A stretch of DNA of 64,000 nucleotides, taken from positions 453,908 to 517,907 of the forward strand of contig JAJOZX010003210.1 of NCBI GenBank assembly GCA_023014485.1, read 5' to 3'. The position numbers were made by a program, and so were the translations under genes. This document shows positions 41,538 through 53,000 of this stretch, piece by piece; positions within the stretch are counted from its first letter, which is position 1, and each line of letters starts with the position of its first letter. The stretch comes from Bathynomus jamesi. Taxonomy: Eukaryota; Arthropoda; Malacostraca; Isopoda; Cirolanidae. The notes under the pieces were generated by a model that saw nothing but the letters and a program-made list of their open reading frames with translations, had not been told where the DNA came from and did not search any database.

Positions 41538-43906
41538 CAGGGTTTCTCAACCTTTTTTTCCCTATCGCCCCTTTTGGTTATTTTTTAAAGCAATCGTCCC
41601 CCAAAAAATTCTTAATGAAACTAAAATGACATTTTACTTACGTTGTTTATTCAATGTGACCCTTGTGCTTGATGCTTTGCTGCTAGATTCTCAATATTTG
41701 GATTGATATTTGTGAGTTTTAGTCTTATGTCTCCTCAAATGCATATATCAGTTCTACTTCTTTCCTTTGTCAATATTTTATTGACTGCACTAAAGCCACA
41801 TTCAACCAAATATGGAAAACACAACAGTACTTTAGCCATTTCAGACCACATGTTTGGATAGAGGTGTTTAGTTGTATTTGAAAGCCACAATTCAGTCATT
41901 CCAGCTTTTTCAAATTTGTATTTGCATTCATCATTGCATTTTAGTTCAATAAGTTCCTCTTGGATGTTTTCACTGACAGATTCTATATCACAGTCAAAAG
42001 GATCCAGCATCCATGGCTTGACTTCAAAAGAAAATAAATCTGAAAATCGGCTATTCGGTTCTTTTTTCAATGACAATAAATATTCTGCGTAATTTTTAAG
42101 AGCTTGATCTCTGAGATGTCCAATTATTTCTGTTAACTCGGGCATGCTGTTGAAGTGCTTCTTCTGTAAACTGGTTCGAAAAATACCTAATTTTTCAGTA
42201 AAAGCTTTCGAACACGTTTACAGTCTAGCAACGTACATAATTTGCCTTGAAGCTGAAGTGAAACTTCATTGAGCTTTCGAAAAATCCAAGCCAAAAGTAG
42301 ATGTCACATTTGTGAGTCTTTATTTCCTCTGCCAAATCTACCTCCCCTTCACTTTCCAAGAAACTAACTATTGTATCAAATAGGCTTACAAATCTGGCTA
42401 GGCAGTTTCCTTTTGAAAGCCATCGAACTTCCGTGTGCAAAATAAGTCTAATGTGCTGCTCTTCGTTATCACTGCAAAACTTCCGAAAAAGTCGGTCATA
42501 CTTGCTATGAGATTTAATTTTATTAACTGTTTTAATAACTATTGCCAATGATTCATGAAGAACTGGACTAATATTTTTGGCCACTAAATGATGGCGGTGT
42601 ATGACACAATGCACTGTAAGAATCGAAGGACATACATTTTTTAAGTGGGCAATAAATCCCTTATGTTTTCCCACCATGGATGGAGCGCCATCAGTTGCGC
42701 AGGATACTAAGTTTTCAAAGGGTACTTGTTTTTCATCAAACCAATATCTCAAAGCCTCAAAAATGGATGATCGAGTTGTGTCGGTTTCCAAAGATTTTAC
42801 GAACATTTCTTCACACAGTTTGCAGTCTTCATCTATAAAACGGACGTATGCCATAAGAATAGCTCTACTATCACTAACCGTTGATTCATCAATTTGAATT
42901 GAGAATTTTCTGCTTTTATTTTTTCAACTAGCTGGGTTTCTACATCAGATGACATTTCATCAATTCTTCTCCGAATCGAATCATTGCTCAATGGTAATGC
43001 TTTTAAAACACTTGATGAATCTTGATGCAACACAGTTTTCATGAGAATTTCAAAGGCAGGCCGTATAATATTTTCAGCAACTGTATGCGCACTTCCAGTT
43101 TTTGCAATGATTTGTGCAATTTCATAAGACGCAATCATTCCATTTGCATTTGTTCGTGTACTTTTTCTAAATAAAGAAGGAACAGTTTTTCGTTGTTCAA
43201 AATTCTTTTTCAAATTTTTGCAATAATCAATGGGTTTGTCCATTTTATCAGGATGTTTTCTTTTTAAATGCTCTAAAAGTCTTGATGGCTTCATAGCTTC
43301 ATTTGAAAATGAGCTGTTACATATAAGACACATAGGCTGTCTTCGATCAAATGGGCTTTCAACAAAGCCATAAGACAAATACTCCTCCAGATACTGTCTA
43401 CACTTCTTCTTTTCAGCAGCCATGATTAATGATGGGAGGGATATGAAAATATAATAAACAAGTAATGCTTTGTTCACTTTGAACGTAGGTCATTTAATTA
43501 TTATCACAACACCATTAAACACCATTATCACAACACCAACACCATTAAACCTCAGAATATCACCATGAGAATTAAGTAACACCCGCCGCTACAATTGCTG
43601 TTCAAAGACTGCCAGACACCAGTCACGCCAGGCCAGACGCTAAGGCTAAGCTAAGCAGCTGCCGCTACCCGTATACAAAACGCAACATGTTTAAAACATG
43701 TTTATGTCAAATAGACGAAGGGACATGAATTTGGAATAAATAAGTTTATTAAAATACAAATTTGTATATTTTAATTTACGAATAATGTTTATAGAAAGAT
43801 AATTATTTTTTTTAAGAAAAATCCATTTGTATGTGACAATCTATCGCCCCTCTCAGCTCAACTTTCGCCCCCTTGGGGGCGATATCGCGCCCGTTGAGAA
43901 TGACTG
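41538..43906 (-). mobile_element. ZBED5-like hAT transposon with perfect 8-bp duplication
   Basis: The left end is CAGGGTTTCTCAACC; the right end, inverted, is CAGTCATTCTCAACG. Outside, AACAAGAG is present on both sides (41530-41537 and 43907-43914). The element is 2369 bp and carries one transposase gene on the minus strand. It is inserted in the L2/CR1-group LINE. Confidence 0.95.
41700..43423 (-). pseudogene. hAT transposase (ZBED5/FAM200/SCAND3-like), frameshifted
   Basis: The ATG at 43423 gives MAAEKKKCRQYLEEYLSYGF, then a BED-type zinc finger (CLICNSSFSNEAMKPSRLLE with the following HLKRKHP). A frame break near 42905 precedes the block with the first catalytic aspartate (FSIQIDESTVSDSRAIL). 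The frame 42854-42225 holds SCATDGAPSMVGKHKG, the conserved HCVIHRHHL and RWLSKGNCLARF. A second break lies near 42220. The last frame (42145-41735) carries LTEIIGHLRDQAL and the C-terminal dimerisation region with VECGFSAVNKILTKERS, including the catalytic glutamate. All domains are present but in three frames, so it is inactive. The N-terminal third is conserved in duplication copy 2. Confidence 0.92.
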
Positions 43907-45194
43907 AACAAGAGTATGATAAAGAGTCAATAAAACTTTTTAGGGACTACATTTCTAAGTTTAAACATTATAGCAACGCTCCTTGAAATCTTTTTGCGAT
44001 ATAATTTACATGATCACTCCATTGCAAATTCTTATCTAGCATTACACCAAGAAATTTTGTTACAGTACACAGCTTTATGTCGATTTCATTAATATTAAGT
44101 TCATCAAGATATACATTTCTTTTATTAGTAAAAATCATTAAATTTGTTTTACTGGTATTTAGGAAGAGTTTATTGGTGGTCAACCATTTCATTACACTGA
44201 TGAATTCTGAATGAAATATATTCTTAGCTGTATTAACATCTTTGCAAGAAAAAGAGACAGTTGCATCATCTGCAAACATTATGAAGTTCAGTATATCAGA
44301 TGAACGTGGAAGGTCATTTATATGTAATAAAAATAACGGTGGACACAGAACTGAGCCCTGTGGCACACCATGTTTGACAAGCGCTTTAGTGGAGCAAACC
44401 TTATTTACTGATACAAAATTATATCTATTGACAAATAACTTTTAAACCAATCACTGATTGCTCCTCTAAAGCCGTAACAATACAATTTATTAAGTAGAAT
44501 ATTATGGTCTATTACATCAAAAGCCTTACTCAAATCCATAAATAGTGATATTATTTCTTTGTTCTCCTTAGCTATATTTACATTTTCCATAAGATTTAAA
44601 ATAGCCATTTCCGTTGTTTTATTATTACGGAAGCCATATTGATTTGGAAATAATAAATTGTAGGATTCTAAATATCGCTGCATTCTACTTTTTACAATTT
44701 TTTCGAAAACTTTGCTGAACACAGATAATGAACACACGGGCCTGTAATTTGTTGCTAGTGTAGGATCACCCCCTTTAAAAAGGGGTGTTATACAACCAGT
44801 TTTTAGCATTGATGGGAATATTCCTTTGGAAATACTTTGATTGATATATAATTTTAGCCAAAGTTACAGATATCTTATCTTTAACAAGTTTCAATATAGG
44901 TACAGGAATGTTATGAATGTTATTTTTTGTATTTTTTAATTTACCAATAATATTCTGGACCTCAGTAGAGGTAGCAGGAACAAAATAAAATGAATTTAGT
45001 GGGCTGGGTGGCATATATTCTAGAGGTGAGTGATCATTATTTATTAATTGTGAGCGAAGCTTATCCGCTATTGAAGTAAAATGTGCATTTAAAGAGTCTG
45101 CAATAGCAGTATCATCAGTAATTTCTTTATTATCAACATTTAATTTCTCTATTGAATTTTTAAATTTGTTTTCCGAGAAGATTGTTTATAGTTG

Positions 45195-45519
45195 TCCATA
45201 ATTCGCACTTCCTGTCCTATTCACTGCTATGCCGATGATTCCACTCTTCACTTCTCCACCTGCTTCCCAAAGCGTCCCTCTCAACAGTCACTCTATGATT
45301 CGCGTAGGACGGCTATGGAGCACCTGACCTCTGATCTTTCTGCTATCTCTGATTGGGGCAGAGAAAACCTTGTGGCTTTCAATGCCTCAAAAACTAGGTT
45401 CCTCCATCTGTCTACTCGTTACAATCTTCCACACGACTATCTCCTTACCTTCAACCAGTGGCGGCTCGTGACTTTCAGTTATGGGGGTGCTGCCTCAGAA
45501 ATTGCGAACAATTGTGTCG

Positions 45520-45557
<38 letters not shown>

Positions 45558-46936
45558 AAGTCGAATAGATAAATAGATAAGTACTCACTACTCAGTCATA
45601 AAAATAAGTAAAATAGTATCGTAAAATCAATTATAGGGTACTTACGCTTAACGGGTAATTTCGAATTTGCCAAAAATTTTATTTATAAACAAATTCCATT
45701 TTTCTGTTTTTATTCTGAGCGAAAAAATATTCTAAGAAATGAAAGCTATATATTGTAAATAATCCAATTATTATATAATTAACTTCAATCTCACGACAAA
45801 AAATAAATGATAACGAATCATTGATAAATGCAATTCGGAAATTAAATTTCGAATTAGCAAACGATACAGCAACACAATTACCACGTCAAACAAACAAATC
45901 GGCACTGCTCTGTCCACAGTGCTTTGGATCCTCTTAAACCCGCGATTCTGACTCGCTCTTCGTACGTCCGCCACCGAGGTTTCAAGCGTTTCGAACAAAA
46001 TCTGGAACTGTTAAGTACGCAGTTCCACGGGAAGGCTGAAGCTACTTTCGTGATTCATTCGTTCGGCATTGAAATAGTTTAAGGAAAAAAGGATATAATC
46101 TGATTTAAAAACTCAAAGTTCATTGAAAAAACACAATCAGAGAGGCTATTTTAAATATTTAAATATAAAGATCATAAGATCATGGGGGTGCTGCAGTTCC
46201 ATAGTGCCTACCTGCGAGCCGCTCCTGCGCTTCAACAACACGCAACTCAATCCTTCCTCTTCTCTTAACATTCTTGGTGTTTCCTTTTCTCGTGATCTTT
46301 CCTGGAAAGATAACATATACTCTCTTTCCAAAACAGCTTCCAAGAGGTTAGGTGTGCTGTGCTGTACCGGCTTCGCAGTTTCTTCACCCCCACTCAGTTG
46401 CTGTTTCTGTACAGGGGTCTTGTCCGCCCCTATATGGAGTATGCTTCTCATGTATCGAGTGCCTCAACCCACACAGCCGTACTTGACCGAATGGAATCAA
46501 AGGCTTTTCGTCTCATCAATTCCCCGCCTCTTACTGTCTTCAATCTCTCTCTCTTCGCCGCAACGTTGCCTCACTCTCTCTTTACTATCGCTATTATAAC
46601 GGACACTGCTCTTCTGAACTCTCTAACTGCATGCCTCCTCCTTTAAGGAGAGCACGCAGCACCAAACTTTTTGCACTTTCCCATTCCTTTTCTGTCCAAC
46701 TCTCTAACGCAATGGTTAATCGGTATTTCCAGTCCTTCATCTACTCAACCGGTCAATTCTGGAACATTCTTCCTCAATTCCTCAATCCATCTTTCCTCCT
46801 GTCTATGACCTCCAATCATTCAAACGAAGAATGTCTAGGCATCTCGATAACCCTGGACCTTGATTTTGGCCCTCTTTTTTATGGGGTGGGCACTTTTGAG
46901 GGCGGCTGCCCTTGGCCCCTCCTTCCTGCATAAAAA
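45195..46936 (+). pseudogene. Jockey LINE ORF2, right half, copy 1, split by a MITE
   Basis: The sequence resumes with TSCPIHCYADDSTLHFST (catalytic YADD), ENLVAFNASKTRFLHLSTR and a LLTFN stub. The MITE occupies 45456-46227. After it come RFNNTQLNPSSSLNILGVSF, LYRGLVRPYMEYASHV, RMESKAFRLINSPPLT and finally SNAMVNRYFQSFIYSTGQFW with the 3' untranslated 'ggcccctccttcctgcataaaaa'. At least three frame changes occur. With the left half at 40.1-40.8 kb this gives most of one reverse transcriptase. Confidence 0.87.
45456..46227. mobile_element. 772-bp hAT-like MITE, larger relative of the 226-bp MITE
   Basis: The left end is CAGTGGCGGCTCGTGACTTT; the right end is cctgcgagccgctcctg. CCTTCAAC (45448-45455) and GCTTCAAC (46229-46236) form a near 8-bp duplication; the right end is offset by one base. 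The inner 'gggggtgctg' and 'cagttccatagtgcctac' blocks match those of the 226-bp MITE. A (TA)n(GA)n tract lies at about 45521-45558. No transposase is encoded. Confidence 0.88.
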
Positions 46937-46954
46937 TTTTGTCAATCTGTCTTC

Positions 46955-47215
46955 AGCCATCGTCGAGCTGAGGTAAGTTTTAATAAGTTTCAGCTTGGAG
47001 AAACTTCGCTAACTGCTGGCAACGGACACAGGCAACGTCAGCAAAATTCGCAGCGCAACCCACACGTTAGAAAAAACATCATTGAAGTTTGCAGAGCCTA
47101 TAAATTGCAGAACTTGAATTGGGGAGCGCACGTTATTCTGCAGGACGTGGTGGAGGTGATCCAGTTCAGTACAAAGATTTACGCCGTTAATGTCGGAGTG
47201 GTCTCCCTGATCAAG
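46955..47215 (-). pseudogene. hAT C-terminal dimerisation domain fragment, copy 1
   Basis: On the minus strand the sequence reads DVFSNVWVALRILLTLPVSV, then FSKLKLIKTYLSSTM. This is the C-terminal dimerisation region of ZMYM1-like hAT transposases ('P...VALRILLTIPVTVASGERSFSKLKLIKTYLRS.M'). A stop falls where the GER motif, with the catalytic glutamate, should be. No other hAT part or terminus is visible, so it is an isolated fragment. Confidence 0.75.
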
Positions 47216-47229
47216 ATCATTTTATTGGG

Positions 47230-47990
47230 CGAATGGTCTGCCACTTAGCAGATGCCATTCACCTTGAACAAATGTAAGGTAATGCATATAGGCTACAAGA
47301 ACCCGAAGACCGATTACTCTCTGATGGGGAGGAACTTGACTGAGACTGATCTAGAGAAAGACTTGGGAGTTTATATTAGTAATGATTTCATACAGTCAAA
47401 GCAGAAGTCGAAAAGAGAGCCTTAAAAATACTAGGTTACATTAAAAGACAGTCCAATTTAGAAACAAGGAGACTGTAATGTCTCTTTACAATTCACTAGT
47501 TAGACTTCAACTCAAGTATTGTGTGCAGGTTTAGTCTCTGTCCCTTCGGAATTATATTAAAAGATTGGAAAGGGTACAAGCAAGGGCTACAAAATTGATC
47601 CCTTCAATGAGACTTCAAAGCTCCAAATGTAGATTTGAGCGCTTAAATTTGCTTACCTTAGAGACCAAGAGTTTGCGTGGTCACCTTACAGTATTTAAAT
47701 TCTTAAAATGCTTAATGGAATACACAGGGTAGACTACAGGGACTTATTCTCATTTATTACATTGGACAAGAAATAATGGCTTTAAATTGGAATTTAAAAC
47801 ATTTAGTACCTCCATCTGTGGTAATTTCTTATCTTATAAATAGTTAATATTTGGAGCAATCTTCCCTTGTAGGTTATTTCAAGCCAGAGTGTAAATATGT
47901 TTAAAAATAGGCTAGACAAAGTTCTGAGTACACTCAGGGTTTAAGACTTTCCCATATATAATTTAAGAATCAATTAGATATGTATTTCGA
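47230..47990 (+). pseudogene. CR1 LINE, C-terminal part of ORF2, copy 1
   Basis: The sequence reads QMPFTLNKCKVMHIGYKNPK, LTETDLEKDLGVYISNDF, then frame-broken equivalents of the RRATK.IPS and NMFKNRLD blocks near 47600 and 47900 (SVNMFKNRLDKVLSTLRV). It is in the same orientation as the CR1 fragment at 38.7-40.0 kb and may be its other end, with the catalytic middle lost. Copy 2 of the duplication contains only the first 300 bases before the Gypsy insertion. Confidence 0.75.
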
Positions 47991-48226
47991 AAATAATATT
48001 ATAATGTAGGCGTTTGTTTAAGCAATTACTCCTATACTTAGTCATCCTCACTTTTGATCACTGACCTCATGAACACCTCCAAGTAGGGTATTTTTAAATT
48101 CACCGTAGCAGCAGCTGGTGGTCACCCACGAAAATTTTTCATTTTTCATAAGGGGCAAGTACATGGAGATATACAAGGCCCCCCCCAGCTGATATTCCTC
48201 ACCGGAAGGGGATTTTCTCTGCTCTC
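47991..48226. other. Spacer between the two duplication copies
   Basis: No gene. It holds a C-run (48179-48186) and 'catttttcataaggggcaag', but nothing matches the equivalent edge of copy 1. Confidence 0.5.
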
Positions 48227-48232
48227 GTAAAG

Positions 48233-50060
48233 TAATGGGTCTATAGGAAGCTGGTTCTGTTGGATTTTTGTTTGGTTTGAGTAGTATAATAATTTTACCT
48301 TGTTTCCATATGTCAGGAATAATACAGCGTTGGTATGAATATGTGCTCATGCTTGAGAGAGCTAGTATTCCCTGTGGGCCCAAGTGTTTAAGGTGTATGT
48401 TAGATATGTTGTCTGGTCCAGTAGCTTTCGCATTCTTAATGTTTTTGATGATCTTGGTGGTCTGGTCTGTATTGAAGGGTGCAATGGTCGTGTCGAGTCT
48501 GTAGGTTTTCTTGTGTCTGACTGTTTGTCTGTCTGCGTGTTTCTGGTTGTTGTCTCTGTTTAAGTGACTTATCTTTGCGTATGATTAACTAGAATGTTAG
48601 CTTGTTATGTATATGTTGGGATATTATTTTGGCTGCGACAGATAGCCGCGTGTGAGGTGTGAATGCCGCTGATAGAGTGGATAATGCTGTTTATAGTCTT
48701 GTTTAGCCTGGATGTATTGTGGAGTGGTTTAGTGTTGTTATGAATTCCCTAAATGTTTCTGTTTGTTTTTCTTTAAGTTTGTTGTTTATTTCTGAGTTGA
48801 GCTGTTGTATTTGCTGTTTTATGGCTTCTGTGTGTGGTGTTTGTGTGTTATGTTTGAGGGTGTTACGTTGCCTTATGAGGTGGGCTATTTCTTTAGTGTA
48901 ATTTGGGTTGTATTTCCTAATGTTGACCTTCGGTATGTATTTGTTTGCATTATTGATGATCTGATTAAATGTCTTGAGTTTTGTATTGATGTTTATGATG
49001 GGTGTGTTGTTTAATGTGGTGAATTGTTCCTCAGTCTGTATTTTGAACTGTTCCCAATCAGCTTTCTTGTAATTTCTGTAAGTGTGCCTAAGGCTGTTGG
49101 GGCAGAGTGTAAAACGTGTTGTAATGATGAGGCAGGTGGTCTGATGACAGTTGTTTTTCTGTTCTCCAGTGTGTATGTGTTGCTAGTGAGGGGAAACAGA
49201 ATGTTATGTCTGGGGAGGAGTTTGAGTATCCTGCTTGATGTGGTATGTGTGTATGTTCTTTTGTATTGTTAAGAATGAAGAGGCTGTTTAGTTGTGTGGC
49301 TATGTTTGCTTCTGGTGTTACTTTGGTTGTGCAGGTACCAACTAGTGTCTTTAGCGTTGAAGTCTCCTCATAAGATGATATTAGTGAGAGAGGTTAGATT
49401 GTGTAACTGTGGATTGTAATTGGCTGGCACCTGAGGTGAATTATCTGGTGGGATGTAAATGTTGATGAGTATGGTGATGTGTTTTGCGGGTGTTTTAATG
49501 TTAATTGCTTGTATTTCTATCATGTTATCTGCTTGGATTGTGTTTGTAATGTTTTGGGTGGCATCAGTGTAGCTAATGCTTTTACGTATGTAAGTGATGA
49601 GTCCACCACCGTGACCCCAAGTACGATCTTGACGGATCGCCGTGAAGTCAGCGATGTTTTGTGTTTTTTGTGTGTGCGTTTTAGTTTGTTTCTTGTATAA
49701 GTGCTATGTGAATGTTTTGTTTGTGTACGAATTCCCTAAGCTGCATGATTTTGTTTGTGAGGCCATCTACGTTTTACTGTAATATGTTAATATTATGCTT
49801 CTGTATGTGTCTCATGGTCCTATTGTGTCTATGTCTTTGTGTATGGGGCCTGGATTAATCTTAATGTCGCCGGAGAGTAAGAGTAGTCCGGGGAGCACGC
49901 AATTGCCCCGTAAATGAAAAAGTAGCACGCTGGTATAGGTCCGGCCCCGGGAGCCGATCGGCACTCTGACTGTGCCACGCAACAGGCCGTCGACTGCCAG
50001 TCTGGCCAACTGTAGACAGCCCGCTGCACGGAGATTTGAGGAAGTTTGGCCACCAGCATG
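48233..50060 (-). pseudogene. Old LINE with 2A-like leader, copy 2 (5' two thirds)
   Basis: Read leftward: leader (VRVPIGSRGRTYTSVLLF, then LLLLSGDIKINPGP); endonuclease pieces FTAIRQDRTWGHGGGLITYI, INIYIPPDNSPQVPANYNPQ and GDFNAKDTSWY; later RKTTVIRPPASSLQHVLHS; then the start of the reverse transcriptase at 48383 (CIIPDIWKQGKIIILLKPNK, PASYRPITL). It breaks at 48232, the edge of the duplication. This copy retains the 'DRTWGHGGG' endonuclease segment that copy 1 has lost, so it is the better source for that region. Confidence 0.83.
49845..49874 (-). other. 2A-like ribosome-skipping motif, copy 2
   Basis: The minus strand encodes SGDIKINPGP after LLLL, in one frame with the preceding leader. 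It is the same as copy 1 except Ile for Thr before NPGP, and both have Lys where the consensus has Glu. Confidence 0.7.
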
Positions 50061-53000
50061 TTGATGTTTCGGTTTGATGTCAGCTGCTAACTGTCGACAT
50101 ACTGTACGTTGAAGTTTTTAGCTCCTTCCTATCAGTTTCTTATTATCTTTGGTCAAAATGTGCTGTTTAATACTCCCATTTCTTTTTGTACCTTATTTCT
50201 TTATTAATTGTCCAACAATTTGGATTGGAAGTATATAATGAAATTATTTCCGGTCCTGTCCTTCAAATGTTTTGATAAAAAGTTCTTTTAGGATTTTCTT
50301 TCAGTCAAGAATAAAGAGAATAAATTCTTTACTAAATTTTGCTTTATTCTTTCTATCTCTTTACGAAAAATCCGGACTAGAAGTTTGTTTCATATAATGT
50401 TTAATCATTTAATCATTTAATGTTTGTTGTTGTCCTTATTGGAGGTTTTGCTATTTATCTTTTAAATTATTATTTTATCCGTAAGCGTTTGGAGTCGTTC
50501 AACGGTGAATATTATTATTTTTCTTAGTAGTAGTAGTAGCAGTAGTAGTAGTAGTTTTGTTGTGTTGTCGTGCTACCGGTGGTTTCTATACTTTATATTA
50601 TGTTTATTAACTCTGAAAATTTTACTGTTGAGATGGTGGTTCGTATAGTTTATATGATTATTATTATTATTATTACTATTAAGCGTTTAAGTTCGTGGTG
50701 CGCGGTCTCTGGGAATATGTTTAACTGCTTGGCGGTCTCTGGGAATATGTTTAACTGCTTGGCGGTCTCTGGGAATATGTTTAACTGCTTGGCGGTCTCT
50801 GGGAATATGATTGACTGACAGGTGGGGTCTCTGTGGATATGAATGGCTGGAGGTGGCAATACCTATTGGCTTTTAGGCTGAACGTTCCAAACAGGTGCTG
50901 TTTGGCTGGCTGGGTCTGTTTGCATTCAGAGGTGATGGTGTACAGAGGCGTGTGTTGAACTCAAGACTCGAATTTTTTATTTAAAGTGTATAATATGTAT
51001 TTGGTGTTAAGTGTCAAAAGTCGGTGATAGAGCAGGCAAACAAAGGAAAAAACCTTTGGCTGTGGCTTCGCGAGCGCGTGCCTCCTTCGATGATGGGGCC
51101 TAGAAGCACTCGGGGTCTTTCAACGGTGAATATTATTATTTTTCTTATTATTAGTCAGTGTTCCCGGTGGCCTCTATACTCTGTACAGGCGTAACCCGCT
51201 TAACGTAGTAGATACGTTTCTGGAAAACACAACGTCAAGCGAAACTACATTAACCGATGCACATTTTCCCAGTGAAATGTATGCATTATCAAAAGATGCG
51301 TTCCCGACGTAATTTTTGGCCCTATAACGTAACACACACGCACACACATGAAAAATACGCATTAAATACAAATAATAACTATCATAAATGCTCGTATGTA
51401 AAACAGAAACAATAAAAAGTTCATTTCAGCACGCGTAAAAAATTTTCTGTCTAAGAGTTTCTTGCCCATGCTACTGGATAGAAGGCAGTTTGACAATAAA
51501 CGTTATATTTTATGCATGTATTTGTCTAATATTACTCAGACATATGAAAGAAATAAAAAGTAAAGTAATGTATTATTGGATTTAAAGGAAATATAACGAA
51601 AACAAAAACATGGGCTCCATTCAAAGAATTTGTCTCACGACTTGGAGAGGTTTCCTAGCTCAAGGTAAGAGCCAAGATTATTATTATTATTCTTATCATT
51701 ATTATTATTGTTATTAGTTTGAAATTAACTAATACTGATTTCTAATTAAGATGAGCATAGAATAGAAGTGTTATAGTTAAAACAGTAAAAAGCCAGTACG
51801 ATATCTATTTTTACGGCATCATGTGGAGGCAAAAGATAACTTCTCGTATAGTGCATAGGAAGGTCAGTATCGGCATCATTGCTTTCGTCCGTGGGTTCTT
51901 GCTCTCACCTATGCTAATCTTTTATGGTCAATGAGACTGAAAACTATCTGTTTAGGGTCAATAGGCCTAGGGTTTCAGATTGAAAAATATACAAAAGGAG
52001 CTTGCTCTCCGCCTACAAAATAACGACTGAGCACGTCTGCTTGAGCTGAAGCACTTTTCTCCCGTTACTCTTCTTTCTTACCTTTTCCAGTGTTTTTTTT
52101 TAATAGCGCCATAAGTGAAAATTTTATACCTATAAGTAAACATGAGGCTTCAAGATTTTTTTTTTCTAAAACACGAAACTGTTCTACCAGCCAAGTTATT
52201 TAATGTCATAACGGTTCTGTTTTCATACTTCAAGTTGAAGGAAGTGAGCAGTTTTGAGAATAGGATGATAGGATGCTTATTAAAGAAATCTTCGGTTTTA
52301 ATTTAATTTCATATTTGAAATAAACTTAAGAAACAATCAAACATACGTTTCATGAATTCATGATTTCCTGCGAAGATATAATTCATTTTTAAAATAGTTC
52401 TTTTATTAATTTCTATTATTAAGTGAATATTGATTATAATATTGGCTTCCCCCAAAATAGTGTATTTACTATGACGTTCTAGAATTATTGGCTCAATATT
52501 ATTAATACTTTATAATTTAATTAATAGTTTAAATTTTATCGTTCAGAAACTTTGACCGAGAAGAAATTCCGTCCCAAAACAGTGTCCCAAAACAGTGTAC
52601 TACTATTAGAAATTATTTTTACTTTCCTCATCCTTGTAAAGCAATTCCAGATTTAGAAATTGAAATCCAGTCAACAAGAATTCTGATATGCGCTTGGATC
52701 TTTACGAGTATGTTGTTGAGTCTGAGCTACAAATGCAACCTGAAAGCATCTCTTATCATTCCAAAAGTGAAAATCCCCTTTAATAATTTTGAAGAAATGC
52801 TTCAACAGACACAAATGAAATGGATAATGCTGAAAGGAACAGTTCTTCAAAGAACAGCTTCGGTAACATATATTATTTTAAGATGTTAAGTATGTGTGCG
52901 TAACACAACTGACAGAACTTTGATATTTCTTCATCTTATTATTATTATACAATAGTTTTTCGCTGTAAAAGTTCGTGTTAAAATTAACTGCTGCGGAGAA

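Larger units (their letters stand above)
40764..45190 (-). pseudogene. L2/CR1-group LINE inserted in the Jockey element, itself split by a hAT
   Basis: Read leftward from 45190: a DDTAIADSLNAHFTSIADKL block; 45014-44775 (TSTEVQNIIGKLKNTKNNIH); 44809-44405 (PLFKGGDPTLATNYRPVCSL, YGFRNNKTTEMAILNLM, LFMDLSKAFDVIDHNILLNK); 44366-43968 (MPQGSVLCPPLFLLHINDLP, FADDATVSF). Then comes the hAT at 43906-41538, then 41550-41098 (VLPYITYCALVWRNSANSAL, RRNRSKLVVPR-like end). The 3' tail at about 40766-40794 is a short (ATTCA)n repeat on this strand. The 5' end is truncated before the endonuclease. A one-base loss near 44003 shifts frame in this copy but not in copy 2. The clade is uncertain; Rex1/L2-like is my best reading. 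Confidence 0.83.
32535..47524 (+). repeat. Large direct duplication, copy 1 (15.0 kb)
   Basis: From 'gtaaagtaatgggtctatag' at 32535 to 'ctcaagtattgtgt' at 47524 the sequence can be followed, in the same order and orientation, in 48227-59956. The offset is about 15,450 at 34.6 kb, 15,532 at 38.6-39.8 kb and 12,426-12,432 from 42.9 kb on; the change reflects a 3.1-kb deletion in copy 2. By eye only scattered substitutions and small indels separate the copies. Confidence 0.95.
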
